A DNA stretch of 64,000 nucleotides from Nocardia vermiculata NBRC 100427 (GCF_001613265.1 NZ_BDCA01000030.1:26404-90403); one strand, 5' to 3'; positions 41,258-49,420 are shown, counted from the stretch's first letter. Program-made: numbers and translations. Notes: generated by a model not told the origin, from the sequence alone.

Positions 41258-41668
41258 ATGGCATCCATCCCCAGCGTGTTGTTCGTCTGCGTCCACAACG
41301 CCGGCCGCTCCCAAATGGCCCAAGGGTTCCTCACCCATCTCGCCGGTGACCGCGTCGAGGTCCGCTCCGCCGGGACCGAACCCGGCGACCGCATCAACCC
41401 CGCCGCCGTCGAAGCCATGGCCGAGATCGGCATCGACATCACCGCCCAATCCCCGAAAACCCTCACCCCCGACACCGTCCAAACCAGCGACATCGTCATC
41501 ACCATGGGCTGCGGCGACAACTGCCCCTACTTCCCCGGCGTCGACTACCGCGACTGGAAACTCGACGACCCCGCCGGACTCGGCGTGGACGCAGTCCGCC
41601 CCATCCGCGACGACATCGAACGACGCATCCGCGAACTGCTCACCGAACTCGCCATCCCCACGGTGTAG
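41258..41668 (+). CDS. arsC: LMW-phosphatase-type arsenate reductase ArsC3
   Basis: A 136-residue ArsC with intact P-loop CVHNAGRS (Cys11-Arg17), SAGTEPGDRINPAA, and MGCGDNCPYFPG, followed by WKLDDPAGLG, which supplies the general acid region. It is typical of thioredoxin- or mycothiol-linked ArsC in actinobacteria. The ATG at 41258 has a weak ribosome site (GAAAGG). Its position straight after the Tn3 end shows that it was the last gene of the arsenic operon before the mercury transposon inserted; any expression now must come from the transposon end or a new promoter. Confidence 0.9.
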   Translation: MASIPSVLFVCVHNAGRSQMAQGFLTHLAGDRVEVRSAGTEPGDRINPAAVEAMAEIGIDITAQSPKTLTPDTVQTSDIVITMGCGDNCPYFPGVDYRDWKLDDPAGLGVDAVRPIRDDIERRIRELLTELAIPTV

Positions 41669-41687
41669 GGGACCGGGGATCGCGCCG

Positions 41688-41732
41688 ATGTCAGTGGTCG
41701 GCCTGGGATTCTCGTGCGGCAACCACTGACAT
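41688..41732 (+). terminator. hairpin after arsC3
   Basis: ATGTCAGTGGT (41688-41698) pairs perfectly with ACCACTGACAT (41722-41732). It lies 20 bases after the arsC3 stop and could end the arsenic transcript, or be an old insertion-sequence end. Confidence 0.5.
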
Positions 41733-41808
41733 TCCGGGGACGAATCTACTGACACCGAGTGACGAACCTGCTGGTCAGCTACTCACATCCTGATGGCGAG
41801 ACACAGTT

Positions 41809-41857
41809 CACTGCGCAGGACTTCGAACATCACTGAAGACGACTCCGAAACCTGACA
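41809..41857 (-). repeat. right end of the TniABQ transposon
   Basis: Read inward from 41857 the end begins TGTCAGGTTTCGGAGTCG and continues to TTCAGTG; a second unit (TGTTCGAAGTCCTGCGCAGTG) spans 41829-41809. Both match the repeats at 12996-13130, in inverted orientation. Confidence 0.65.
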
Positions 41858-42020
41858 GTTGACCATATGTCCTGTAGTGCCCCTATGGCTGGCCGCCTAT
41901 AAGCATCCTTGTAGGGGGTCAGCGCAGGGAATGATGGCAGGTATACTGGTGTTGCCTTCATTGAAGGCGAATAGCGCCAGTCTGTAACCATTGATGGCGT
42001 AAGAGAGGAAATGATAGCGC
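41858..42020 (+). promoter_or_regulatory. promoter/operator region of the toxin-antitoxin pair
   Basis: A small perfect hairpin GCCTTC-att-GAAGGC (41954-41968) and a TATACT box (41942-41947) lie upstream of the antitoxin start. GAGGAA at 42005-42010 is the ribosome site. The dyad is a plausible autoregulatory site. Confidence 0.5.
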
Positions 42021-42278
42021 ATGAAACAGGTGACGATCCGGAATCTGTCCGACGAGGTACACCGCGCCATCCGTCAGCGCGCGGCCGGGAACGAACGCAG
42101 CATCGAGGCCGAGATGCGCGCCATCCTCACCGACACCGTGCAACCGCCCGAGCGGATCAAGCTCGGCAGCCTCCTGTTCGCGGGCATCAGCGACGAGAAC
42201 CGGCTCACCGACGACGAACGCGAAACCTACTTCGGCCGCGACCGCACCCCGTCCGAACCGGTGGAGTTCGGCCGGTGA
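42021..42278 (+). CDS. FitA-type (ribbon-helix-helix) antitoxin
   Basis: The 85-residue protein starts MKQVTIRNLSDEVHRAIRQRAAGNERSIEAEMRAIL, the FitA/VapB-like ribbon-helix-helix DNA-binding fold with the typical R-N-L and RA...R-S-x-E-A-E-x-R pattern. The C-terminal ~45 residues would bind the toxin. It autoregulates the operon in known systems. The stop overlaps the toxin GTG by four bases. It sits just outside the TniABQ element, in the backbone. Confidence 0.88.
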   Translation: MKQVTIRNLSDEVHRAIRQRAAGNERSIEAEMRAILTDTVQPPERIKLGSLLFAGISDENRLTDDERETYFGRDRTPSEPVEFGR

Positions 42279-42691
42279 TCGTCCTGGACACCAACGTCAT
42301 CAGCGAACCGTTCGCCAAGAATCCCGATCGGCGGGTGGCGGCATGGTTCGATGTCCAGAGCGCCGAAACCCTCTACCTGACCACCGTCACCGTCGGCGAA
42401 CTCCGCTACGGCATCGCGGCCATGCCCGCCGGCCGCCGCCGCGACGAATACGCTGCGTGGCTCGAAGACCGCACCTTGCCCGCATTCACCGGCCGCATCC
42501 TGTCATACGACCTGGCCGCCACCACCGAATACGCGCGGCTGCGCGCCGCGGCCCGCGCCGCCGGGCTCGCCGTCGCCACCGCCGACGGCATGATCGCCGC
42601 GACGGCGGCGGCGGCAGGCTTCGCCGTCGCCACCCGCGACAGCTCGCCGTTCGCGGCCGCTGGAGTTCCAACAATCGACCCGTGGCAGTAA
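42275..42691 (+). CDS. FitB/VapC-type PIN-domain toxin
   Basis: A 138-residue PIN RNase: IVLDTNVISEPFAKNPD with the first Asp, a VGELRYGIAAMPAGRRRDEY segment with the second acidic residue, ATADGMIAATAAAAGFAVATRD with further Asp, and the closing IDPW typical of FitB. All acidic positions expected for metal binding appear present. GTG start overlapping the antitoxin stop. Likely stabilises the plasmid or element. Confidence 0.9.
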   Translation: MIVLDTNVISEPFAKNPDRRVAAWFDVQSAETLYLTTVTVGELRYGIAAMPAGRRRDEYAAWLEDRTLPAFTGRILSYDLAATTEYARLRAAARAAGLAVATADGMIAATAAAAGFAVATRDSSPFAAAGVPTIDPWQ

Positions 42692-42877
42692 CGGCCTAAC
42701 GGCCGCAACGGTTTTAGCACATCACCCACCCCCGCAGAAGAGTCGCTGAACCAAAGTGCCGCGGCGTACATATTCCTGTCGCCGTGGCCACGGGATTGGG
42801 CGCTGGACCTATAGGGCGCGCGCCGCACCCCGGCGGCCGCACAGGTTTTCGTCGGTACCGGTGCCTATGATCCGGCC

Positions 42878-43897
42878 GTGACCGATATCGTTCCAGCCGA
42901 GGTGCGCGGGCTGGCAGATCCCACGTTGGTGGATCGGCTGGCCGTGCTGGACGTGGCGGCCGCCGAGTACGCCCGTCCGATCCGGAACACCGAGGAGGCG
43001 TACCGTGCCGACTGGCGCGCGTGGCTACGATTCCTTGAGGATCTGAATTTTACTCTGGCCAAGCAAGATCCGGGCGGTACATCGGTGCCGCCGACCGTCA
43101 CGAACATGGGCGTGTTCGTTGCGTTCATGGCCTGGCACGAACGCAACGAGCTGGCCCCGGCCACCGCAGAGCGCCGCCTCTACGGTGTCATCATGACCTT
43201 GCGGCAGCTGCACGGCATCGAGGTACCGAAGCAGACCATCAGCGCCGCTCGGCAGACCCTCACGAACTACCGCAGGGAGTTGGCCGAGGCGAACACCCCG
43301 CGCGGCCGCGGGCAAGCACCGGCCGCGACCGTGCCGGACCTGCGCCGGATCTGCGCGGCGCTGCCGCCGACCCTCGCCGGGCACCGAGACCGGGCAATCG
43401 TGCTGCTCGGATTCGCCATCGCCGCGCGGCGGTCGAACCTGGCAGCCCTGGACGCAACCGATGTGGTCGAGCATGACGAGGGCCTGGCCGTGACGATCCG
43501 CTACGGCAAGACCGGAGCTCGCGAGGCCGCCGTAGATCGAGGTACCAACCCCGGAACTTGCCCGGTCAGAGCCGTACGGATATGGACCGAGGTCGCCGGT
43601 ATTTCGGTCGGGCCGCTGTTCCGGCCCATCGACCGACACGGCAATCTCAGCGACGCGAGAATGTCACCGCGAGCATGTGGCGAGGCCGTCACCCGCGCAG
43701 CGGCGGCCGCTGGAGTCCCGTACCGCACCGGCCACAGCTTGCGCGCCGGACTGGCGACCGAGGCACGTAAGGCGGGCCACGATGTCAAAACCATTGCAGA
43801 CCAAGGAGGTTGGAACCCGACCAGCGCCGAGCTGTACAAGTACCTGCGCATCGTGGACCGCTGGGCGGACAACGCAACCAAGGGTATCGGGCTCTAG
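42878..43897 (+). CDS. tyrosine recombinase / integrase
   Basis: The 339-residue protein has a core-binding domain (ARPIRNTEEAYRADWRAWLRFLEDL) and a catalytic domain with the first Arg in GFAIAARRSNLAALD, GHSLRAGLATEARKAGHD, GGW and the Tyr in ELYKYLRIVDRWADNA. It resembles plasmid and integrative-element recombinases of actinobacteria. It is not closely similar to the TnpI at 40007-40927. A GTG start at 42878 is used. Its target site is unknown; it could resolve plasmid multimers or integrate the element. Confidence 0.87.
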   Translation: MTDIVPAEVRGLADPTLVDRLAVLDVAAAEYARPIRNTEEAYRADWRAWLRFLEDLNFTLAKQDPGGTSVPPTVTNMGVFVAFMAWHERNELAPATAERRLYGVIMTLRQLHGIEVPKQTISAARQTLTNYRRELAEANTPRGRGQAPAATVPDLRRICAALPPTLAGHRDRAIVLLGFAIAARRSNLAALDATDVVEHDEGLAVTIRYGKTGAREAAVDRGTNPGTCPVRAVRIWTEVAGISVGPLFRPIDRHGNLSDARMSPRACGEAVTRAAAAAGVPYRTGHSLRAGLATEARKAGHDVKTIADQGGWNPTSAELYKYLRIVDRWADNATKGIGL

Positions 43898-43939
43898 CCC
43901 GTCTACTGCGCAATGTTGTATCAGATGCAACACTGCAGA

Positions 43940-44009
43940 TCGTCGCGGTAGAGGATTTGCCCCAGGTTGCGGGCAGTTCGTCGCGGGTGCCGGTCAGCCG
44001 GATCTTCAT
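43940..44009 (-). pseudogene. 5' fragment of a DUF3970-like gene
   Basis: From ATG 44009 the frame reads MKIRLTGTRDELPAT, the start of the DUF3970 family common on actinobacterial plasmids, but only about 15 residues match before the sequence diverges into the region after the recombinase gene. A short upstream frame (VIAVDAPIAVLPAWIAALIG) ends in the ATGA overlap of this start. The gene was probably truncated by recombination at the recombinase locus. Confidence 0.5.
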
Positions 44010-44089
44010 GCTGTTGTCCTCCGTCCGATCAGGGCCGCGATCCAGGCGGGCAGGACCGCGATCGGGGCGTCGACCGCGATCACGTATTG

Positions 44090-44127
44090 GGTTCCGGTAG
44101 AACTCGCCGAATTTTGGGCGGATATGG
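44090..44127 (-). repeat. 38-bp inverted repeat, left copy
   Basis: The 38 bases are repeated in inverted orientation at 45581-45618 (36 of 38 identical), flanking the gene at 44344-45522. The copy reads outward on the minus strand before the DUF3970-like fragment. Confidence 0.85.
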
Positions 44128-44343
44128 CCACACGTTTTGTGTCGGTGGGTGGGTTTACCGTTGTCGCAGTGGCAGCCTCGCGTCTGCCCGCTTCCGACCA
44201 CCTGAGCGCCCACGCCGCCGGGTGTGGACGAGGACAAGGGGCTCGGCCTCGCGCGAACTCTGATCGACTTCGTCTCCAACTCTTACTGATTCGTGAGTAC
44301 CGGCGAGGTCGCGTGGGGACTTCGCCGCGGAAAGGAATCGGTC

Positions 44344-45522
44344 ATGACCAGCGACAAAGCACGCAAGGCCAAGGTTCGGGCGCGGATGGCCCGCACCGGT
44401 GAGCCCTACAGCGAGGCCGCCCGACAGCTCGACCAGTCCACTTCTCCCGACGACCTGAAGAGTCTCGCCGCTGCGGTGCTGCCGACACCGGTCGCGGTGA
44501 TGCAGGCCCGCCATGTCGCCGCCGCCCGCATGCATCTGGCAACTGCGCACGGACTCGCCGCCGACCACGGGGCGCCCGGCGCTGTGGACCGCCACGCCCG
44601 CCATACCGGGGGAGGGGCGCTCGATGCCGTCCACGCTCGGATCCGCGAGTCCTTGTGGGATCTGCAGCAATACGCCGAACGCAGCGCACTGGCGTCCGGC
44701 GCGATCGATGCTCTGCCCGAGCTGATGAAGCCCAACGACCCGGCCGATCAGGCGCTGTATCCGAGCATGCATCTGTGGTGCGCCAGCGGTCCGGGCCACA
44801 CCCTGCCGCAGCCCGGACAAGATCCCAGCGAGGCAGAGACCGAGGCCGGCGAACGAGTGCGGCACCTGCTGCCAGGACCGGTGCCCACGACCCAGCTGGT
44901 ACCGCCAGGGACCAGCGGCATGAACACGGCCAAGGCCACCGATATCGTGCCCGGAACGCCCGCGGAGTCGATCTGGGAAGCCCAGCACGTCCTCAACCGC
45001 TACGGCTGCGACTGGATGTACCGCGCTGGCGACTCACCAGCGGACCTGGCCGCCGCGCTCGACGGCTGCAACCGGCTGTTCGACGACCTGATCGGCACTA
45101 TCGCCACCGTCCTGGACGAGATCGCGCGCCGCGACGATGAAGGCACCCTGACCGGCGTCGACCGCGCCGCCATCGACCAGGCCCGCGCGGTCACCGACTT
45201 CAGCAAGCTCGGCAAACTGCGCTCCGCCCTGCGATCGGCGCGCGCGGCGATCACCGGTGCCCGCGCCGAGCTGCCGAAACCGCGCGGTGGACGGGTATCC
45301 GACGCGCTGGCCCGCACGATGCACGGCCGCACCAACGCCCAGATCCGGAACGCGCTGGGCGAGGAAGTGTTCATCAACCGGCAGATCGGCAAGGTAACCG
45401 CCCCGAACTACACCCGCGCCGACGCCCTGGCCCGCATCATGGCCTGGATGCACGCCACCGGCGCCACCGTCTACGACCAGGCCGCACACACCACGACCGA
45501 CCCCGCCCGCGCAGAAGGCTGA
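44344..45522 (+). CDS. hypothetical plasmid protein, 392 aa
   Basis: Not recognised in full. The N-terminus (KARKAKVRARMARTGEPYSEAARQLDQ) is a motif seen at the start of several actinobacterial plasmid proteins. Residues 60-150 are helical with a Trp pair, about 205-330 include a long coiled-coil-like stretch, and the C-terminal part has HGRTNAQIRNALGEEVFINRQIGK, which could be a DNA-binding helix pair. ATG 44344 follows GGAAAGG. It is a single gene enclosed by a pair of 38-bp inverted repeats, which suggests a unit that could invert or move. Confidence 0.7.
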   Translation: MTSDKARKAKVRARMARTGEPYSEAARQLDQSTSPDDLKSLAAAVLPTPVAVMQARHVAAARMHLATAHGLAADHGAPGAVDRHARHTGGGALDAVHARIRESLWDLQQYAERSALASGAIDALPELMKPNDPADQALYPSMHLWCASGPGHTLPQPGQDPSEAETEAGERVRHLLPGPVPTTQLVPPGTSGMNTAKATDIVPGTPAESIWEAQHVLNRYGCDWMYRAGDSPADLAAALDGCNRLFDDLIGTIATVLDEIARRDDEGTLTGVDRAAIDQARAVTDFSKLGKLRSALRSARAAITGARAELPKPRGGRVSDALARTMHGRTNAQIRNALGEEVFINRQIGKVTAPNYTRADALARIMAWMHATGATVYDQAAHTTTDPARAEG

Positions 45523-45580
45523 CACGCGTCCAGCAGCGCCGAACCATTGACCCCTGTGGGGTGGTGGTTCGGCGCTGCCG

Positions 45581-45618
45581 CATATCCGCCCACAATTCGG
45601 CGAGTTCCACCGGAACCC
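45581..45618 (+). repeat. 38-bp inverted repeat, right copy
   Basis: Partner of 44090-44127. This copy sits upstream of the small gene at 45651, so both copies lie in front of outward-facing reading frames. Confidence 0.85.
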
Positions 45619-45650
45619 CGTCATGGCCCCGGTCCGGCAGAATCGAGGAC

Positions 45651-45887
45651 GTGAGCAATATCGAGTCCGCCGCCGAGCGCGCCATCTTGGATCAGTTGCG
45701 CCAGGCGCAGGACGCCCACCACGGCGGCAATCAGCGCGCCGCGAGCGCGCTGGTGGACGATCTGCTGACTCGGTATGGGCGCGAATCCGTTGACGCGGTG
45801 CGCCGGCGGCAGGCCCGTGACCAGCTGGACGCTGATCTGAATCTGTACAGCATGTTCGGTGTGGCTGGTTTGATCGGTGACGACTAG
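45651..45887 (+). CDS. small helical protein, 78 aa
   Basis: Not recognised. A GTG start at 45651 follows GAGGAC. The 78 residues are mostly helical (AAERAILDQLRQAQDAHHGG, RRRQARDQLDADLNLYSMFG) without Cys or membrane segments. The 38-bp repeat directly precedes it, so the repeat may include its promoter. It ends before the convergent gene at 45933. Confidence 0.55.
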   Translation: MSNIESAAERAILDQLRQAQDAHHGGNQRAASALVDDLLTRYGRESVDAVRRRQARDQLDADLNLYSMFGVAGLIGDD

Positions 45888-45932
45888 ACCTGTTGCCGTG
45901 CGAACGCCGACCGCAGTTGGGAAGCTCGCCTC

Positions 45933-46538
45933 CTACTCATGGTGTTGGGTCAGGGGAACTCTGACCCAACATGCCCGCTCAGCATCGATTGCCGGATTGA
46001 GATCTTCCACCGTCTGATCGAGGCCGATGAGCACGACGACTCCGCCACGCCTCCGCGTTGTTGCTCGCGCTCGCGTGAGCCATCCGGAATCCGGATAGAA
46101 CGTCCCGCCGTAGAACTGCGAGTCGGCACGGTCCGGGAGCGGCGCGGAAATCAATAGCTGCTGGTCTTCGAAATCGGCCGACCACCCCGGCATCGCCGGC
46201 CATCGGAAATCTCGCGTCGGCGTTGCCGGCCGGGCCCCCAAGACCATTGCGCCGTCGATCAGCAGGTCCGCGCTGAGCAGCCGCCCATTCGTCGCCACAT
46301 CGGCCGCCGTCGCATGCCGAATGAGCGCAATCATCGGCTCCCCGGCATACGTAACCGGCTGAGCACTCAGCGTTGCCAACTCATCCGGAATCGGTCCGTC
46401 ACCGCTGAGTACATAGTCAGGTACGTGCACTTTTACCTCCCCCTCCGATACTGTCCGGGCGTTGATGGCCCGCTCGTTCACCCCAGCAAAGGCCGTTCCA
46501 GGACTGTATATCGGTGCTTTCGTCCAGATGGCGGTCAT
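45933..46538 (-). CDS. hypothetical protein, 201 aa
   Basis: Not recognised. The frame starts at 46538 (MTAIWTKAPIYSPGTAFAGVNER), overlapping the upstream phosphatase gene by 122 bases in another frame; a start further downstream (for instance at the GTG near 46432) is possible if the overlap is not real. The middle has LIRHATAADVATNGRLLSADLLIDG, and the last third ends SGWLTRARATTRRRGGVVVLIGLDQ. There is no membrane segment. It is the last gene of a leftward four-gene run (phosphatase, ATP-grasp-like, GT2), so it may act in the same pathway. Confidence 0.6.
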   Translation of the reverse strand: MTAIWTKAPIYSPGTAFAGVNERAINARTVSEGEVKVHVPDYVLSGDGPIPDELATLSAQPVTYAGEPMIALIRHATAADVATNGRLLSADLLIDGAMVLGARPATPTRDFRWPAMPGWSADFEDQQLLISAPLPDRADSQFYGGTFYPDSGWLTRARATTRRRGGVVVLIGLDQTVEDLNPAIDAERACWVRVPLTQHHE

Positions 46539-47160
46539 CGTTGCACCGGCGGAGAATCCAGCGCGGCGGCTGATCAGTGGACTGCTGAGCTCCGATGATG
46601 GGTCGCTGTTCCCAGTCGGTTATCGAGGCCGGGCCCAGCTCGATCGATGCCCGCGCGACGGTCGCGGGTGCCCCGAGGAGGTGCTGGGTCGCGGCGACGA
46701 TGTTCTGTCGGTGGCAGACGACAACGGCGACTTCACCGACATGTCGGGTGGTGATCATGTCCAGCTCCCGAGCTACGCGCGCGGTCAGAGCTGTCCATGG
46801 TTCAGCGCCCGGCGCCAACGGGGCGTCGGGTTCCAGCGCAGGTGGTGTATCCCGTTGGGCCAGTATATCTGTCAAGAGTTTCCCTTCAGCCTGACCATAA
46901 TTCGGGCCGGGCAGTTCCGCGCGCACGACCAGGCCGACTGCGGCGGCGATATATTCGGCGGTCTGGCGTGCTCGGGGGACGGCAGTCGTATAGACCGCGG
47001 TGATTCCGAGGCTTGGCTGTTCGGCCCTCAGCCGCGCGGCCAGCGCTTGTGCTTGCCGATGGCCTAGGTCGGATAATCCCTGGCAGGTGTGGGTTCCAGC
47101 GACGAGCCCCTTGTTGGCGGCCTCGGCGTGGCGGATCAGCAGAAGACGAGTCCGATTCAT
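46417..47160 (-). CDS. histidine-phosphatase (phosphoglycerate mutase-like) superfamily protein
   Basis: The catalytic motif LLLIRHAEAANKG has His11 as nucleophile. A GLSDLGHRQAQALAARL segment and a VVVCHRQNIVAAT segment with the second His are in the expected places. Such enzymes remove phosphate from sugar phosphates, nucleotides or proteins. ATG 47160 overlaps the ATP-grasp-like stop (ATGA). The last ~40 residues overlap the next gene and look low-complexity, so the natural C-terminus may be longer than the functional domain. Confidence 0.83.
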   Translation of the reverse strand: MNRTRLLLIRHAEAANKGLVAGTHTCQGLSDLGHRQAQALAARLRAEQPSLGITAVYTTAVPRARQTAEYIAAAVGLVVRAELPGPNYGQAEGKLLTDILAQRDTPPALEPDAPLAPGAEPWTALTARVARELDMITTRHVGEVAVVVCHRQNIVAATQHLLGAPATVARASIELGPASITDWEQRPIIGAQQSTDQPPRWILRRCNDDRHLDESTDIQSWNGLCWGERAGHQRPDSIGGGGKSART

Positions 47161-48608
47161 TCGGTCGCCTCGGCGATCGTGAGCCAGTGGGTTGCGGACC
47201 CGCCGTGAACCATTCGAGATTCGGCGGACAACAGCGCGTAGCCGCCGATGTATTCACCAGCGGCGAAGTATGCGCCGTAGCGGACATATCCGGTGACTGT
47301 GCGTGTGCTGCCGGTGGAGTCGAGGACCACGTGTGTCTGTTTCGGGCTGTCGATGTAGCGCTGGACCACCCAGCCGGGTTCAGCGCGGGCAGCGAGTGCG
47401 TGTGCGGCCCGCTGTCGGTAGGCGCGGCGGCCGCGATTGCCGGCCAGCACTTCGACCCCTTCTGATCCGGTGGACGACCCGCGTTTGATCACGCAGCGAG
47501 TGAGCGCATCGGCGGTGATGGGTTCGGTGGTGCCGTCGGGCCAGCGCAGCGCGCCATCTTCGATGATCGCGGTAGGGGCCAGCGCGTTGAGTAGTAGCGC
47601 GTAGTCCTGTTCACCGAGGGTGCGCCGAAGGTGCGCCTGGTAGGGATCGCGAGCCATGAAGTGCGGCCAGGCGTGTGACTCCATATAGATGTGCGGGCCG
47701 GGGTAACAGTGGAGCGTGCCGGCCGCCGCCTGCTCCAGCATGTCCGTCAGGGCCGCGCGCTCGGCTTCGCCGACCGACGGGTCCAGATGTTTGGTGGTGG
47801 TGCGGGCCTGCCGCACGACGACCGACGGCCGTGCGGGATTGATTGCCGACATGTCATCGGCGTAGACAACGACTCCCCGCACTCGGCCGCGCTGGGTGAG
47901 AGAGGCCGCGGCCGATCGCACGTCCGGTTCCAAACCATGGCTGCGCCGGACGACGAAATGCACCCGATCGGTCCCGGCCGCCGCAGCATAGGTCTCGCGC
48001 ATCCGGTCCACCGGAGCGATGTCGTAGTGGTGCAAGGATTCGATCTGCTCGCGCAGCTGCGGCGCTGCGGGGAGCAGGTGGCGGCGATGCAGGGCCGCCA
48101 CCGCGGCCGTGGTGTGCGTCATCCCGGGCATCAGATTGATGTCCACGATGACCGGCGTCGGTACGCCGCCCCTGTCGGCCAGGACGTAATCCACGCGAAC
48201 CCAATCAGCGATCGACGCGGTGTCGCGCACACGCGCAGACAGCCCGATCGCCTCGGCCTTCTCCCCGACCGAGACGAACCGGCGTGCTCTGTCGTCGGCG
48301 GGTACCAGATCCGCGCAGGCCGTGACCGCGGAGTGCAGTAGCGGCCCGATATCTCGGAGCCGCCTGGCTACCGGTGTGGGCAGAACCACCCCGGTCACGG
48401 CCGGCAGAATCGCCAGGTCCGCTCTCTCACTGTCCGCTGTGACCAGGAGAGATTGATCCGGATAGCCGGCAGCGTGCGCGCGGCTCAGTCGGTACACCGC
48501 ACGCTCGGAGTGCGCGTCGGCGAGATAAGCCGCGGCGGCATCGCGGCCGAGGGTGGAAGCCTCTCGCAGCCACGACGCGGACACTTCAGTACTCGATACC
48601 ACGGTCAC
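47157..48608 (-). CDS. ATP-grasp-like protein, 483 aa
   Basis: The C-terminal third has CVIKRGSSTGSEGVEVLAG, a nucleotide-binding loop of ATP-grasp type, and PGWVVQRYIDSP, a segment of the kind seen in circularly permuted ATP-grasp ligases. The middle includes GVVVYADDMSAIN and PHIYMESHAWPHFM. ATP-grasp enzymes join a carboxylate to an amine or thiol using ATP, so it may make an amide or peptide bond in a sugar-linked product. GTG 48608 is chosen because it overlaps the glycosyltransferase stop; an upstream start would lie inside that gene. Confidence 0.68.
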   Translation of the reverse strand: MTVVSSTEVSASWLREASTLGRDAAAAYLADAHSERAVYRLSRAHAAGYPDQSLLVTADSERADLAILPAVTGVVLPTPVARRLRDIGPLLHSAVTACADLVPADDRARRFVSVGEKAEAIGLSARVRDTASIADWVRVDYVLADRGGVPTPVIVDINLMPGMTHTTAAVAALHRRHLLPAAPQLREQIESLHHYDIAPVDRMRETYAAAAGTDRVHFVVRRSHGLEPDVRSAAASLTQRGRVRGVVVYADDMSAINPARPSVVVRQARTTTKHLDPSVGEAERAALTDMLEQAAAGTLHCYPGPHIYMESHAWPHFMARDPYQAHLRRTLGEQDYALLLNALAPTAIIEDGALRWPDGTTEPITADALTRCVIKRGSSTGSEGVEVLAGNRGRRAYRQRAAHALAARAEPGWVVQRYIDSPKQTHVVLDSTGSTRTVTGYVRYGAYFAAGEYIGGYALLSAESRMVHGGSATHWLTIAEATE

Positions 48609-49342
48609 GCTCCTATCGGGTCGAGGCCGAGTTCGGCAGCCACAGCGCTGACCACGGCCAGATAGACCGCTGCGCGTTCGCATCGGGTCTCGAGCTGATC
48701 CGGCGCGTATTTGTCGGCCATTTTCGTGCTGCCCGCGTAGATCCGGGGGTGGGGAATCTCGGTGATCTCAGCGAACGAAGCTGTGCGCAGGATCAATTCG
48801 AGGGTGAGGCCATAGCCGGTCGTGGTCAGCAGCGGCAGGACACGTTCCACGGTGCGGCGGCGCATCGCCCAGAACCCGGATGTCACATCGGTCAGCCGGA
48901 CGTCGACCAGCTGATGCACAAGGTGGCGCATAGCTTCGTTGAGTAGTAGCCGGTCGATCGGCGCGGGTGCCGGCGCCGGGGACAGTGGATGGAATCGTGA
49001 ACCGATCACAATATCGGCGGCGCGAGCGAGCGCGGCGGCAGCGGCGGGCAGGCACTGCGCGTCGTGCTGGCCGTCACCGTCGAGCCGATAGATCTCGTCG
49101 GCTCCGAGGTCCAGTGCTGCCTGGAGCCCGAACCGCACCACGGCTCCGTTGCCGTGACCGCCCGGCGCAGGATTCGGTACCCGCAGCACGCGGGCGCGTT
49201 CCCCTGTCCGGGGCAGGTCGGCGTTTCCGCCGTCGTCGAGAACGAGGACCTGCGCGTTCAGCGCATCGGGAACGCGGGCGAGGACGGCGCGCACTGTCTC
49301 GGGCTCTCGATACGCGGGAATGATGACAACTCGCTGGTTCAC
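48605..49342 (-). CDS. family 2 glycosyltransferase
   Basis: A 245-residue GT-A fold enzyme: VVIIPAYREPETVRAVL, VLVLDDGG, and the metal-binding Asp-X-Asp in YRLDGDGQHDAQ (Asp88, Asp90), followed by ADIVIGSRFH. It resembles dolichol-phosphate-mannose-synthase-like or polysaccharide GT2 proteins but has no membrane helices. Donor and acceptor are unknown. It is the first gene of the leftward run and stands divergent from glmM, sharing a 78-bp promoter region with it. Confidence 0.87.
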   Translation of the reverse strand: MNQRVVIIPAYREPETVRAVLARVPDALNAQVLVLDDGGNADLPRTGERARVLRVPNPAPGGHGNGAVVRFGLQAALDLGADEIYRLDGDGQHDAQCLPAAAAALARAADIVIGSRFHPLSPAPAPAPIDRLLLNEAMRHLVHQLVDVRLTDVTSGFWAMRRRTVERVLPLLTTTGYGLTLELILRTASFAEITEIPHPRIYAGSTKMADKYAPDQLETRCERAAVYLAVVSAVAAELGLDPIGA

Positions 49343-49420
49343 AGGTGCTCCGTTCGCGGGATCAGGCAGGGGCGAGGTTGGCGTAGGCTCTTGCGCTGGG
49401 AATCAATCGAGAGAGGGTGT

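Larger units (their letters stand above)
12996..41857 (+). mobile_element. Tn5053/Tn402-type (TniABQ) transposon carrying Cd, As and nested Hg resistance
   Basis: The left terminus starts TGTGATTGTTCGAAGTCG (12996-13022 as a 27-bp end). The right terminus, read inward from 41857, starts TGTCAGGTTTCGGAGTCG; 21 of 27 positions agree, including the shared TTCAGTG at the inner side. Further repeats of the same core lie inside both ends. Enzymes are tniA, tniB, two tniQ genes and a serine resolvase with a res-like region. Cargo spans 19831-41668. The flanking five bases (GGAGT left, GTTGA right) do not match, so a simple recent insertion with a 5-bp duplication is not shown. The exact ends are therefore approximate. 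Confidence 0.7.

Noticed and set aside
12991..41862. Five-base target duplication around the TniABQ element
   Set aside because: The flanks GGAGT and GTTGA do not match, so no duplication is claimed.
43677..44402. Rightward 241-codon frame over the 3' end of the recombinase and the following gap
   Set aside because: It overlaps the recombinase C-terminus with the catalytic Tyr and has shadow composition.
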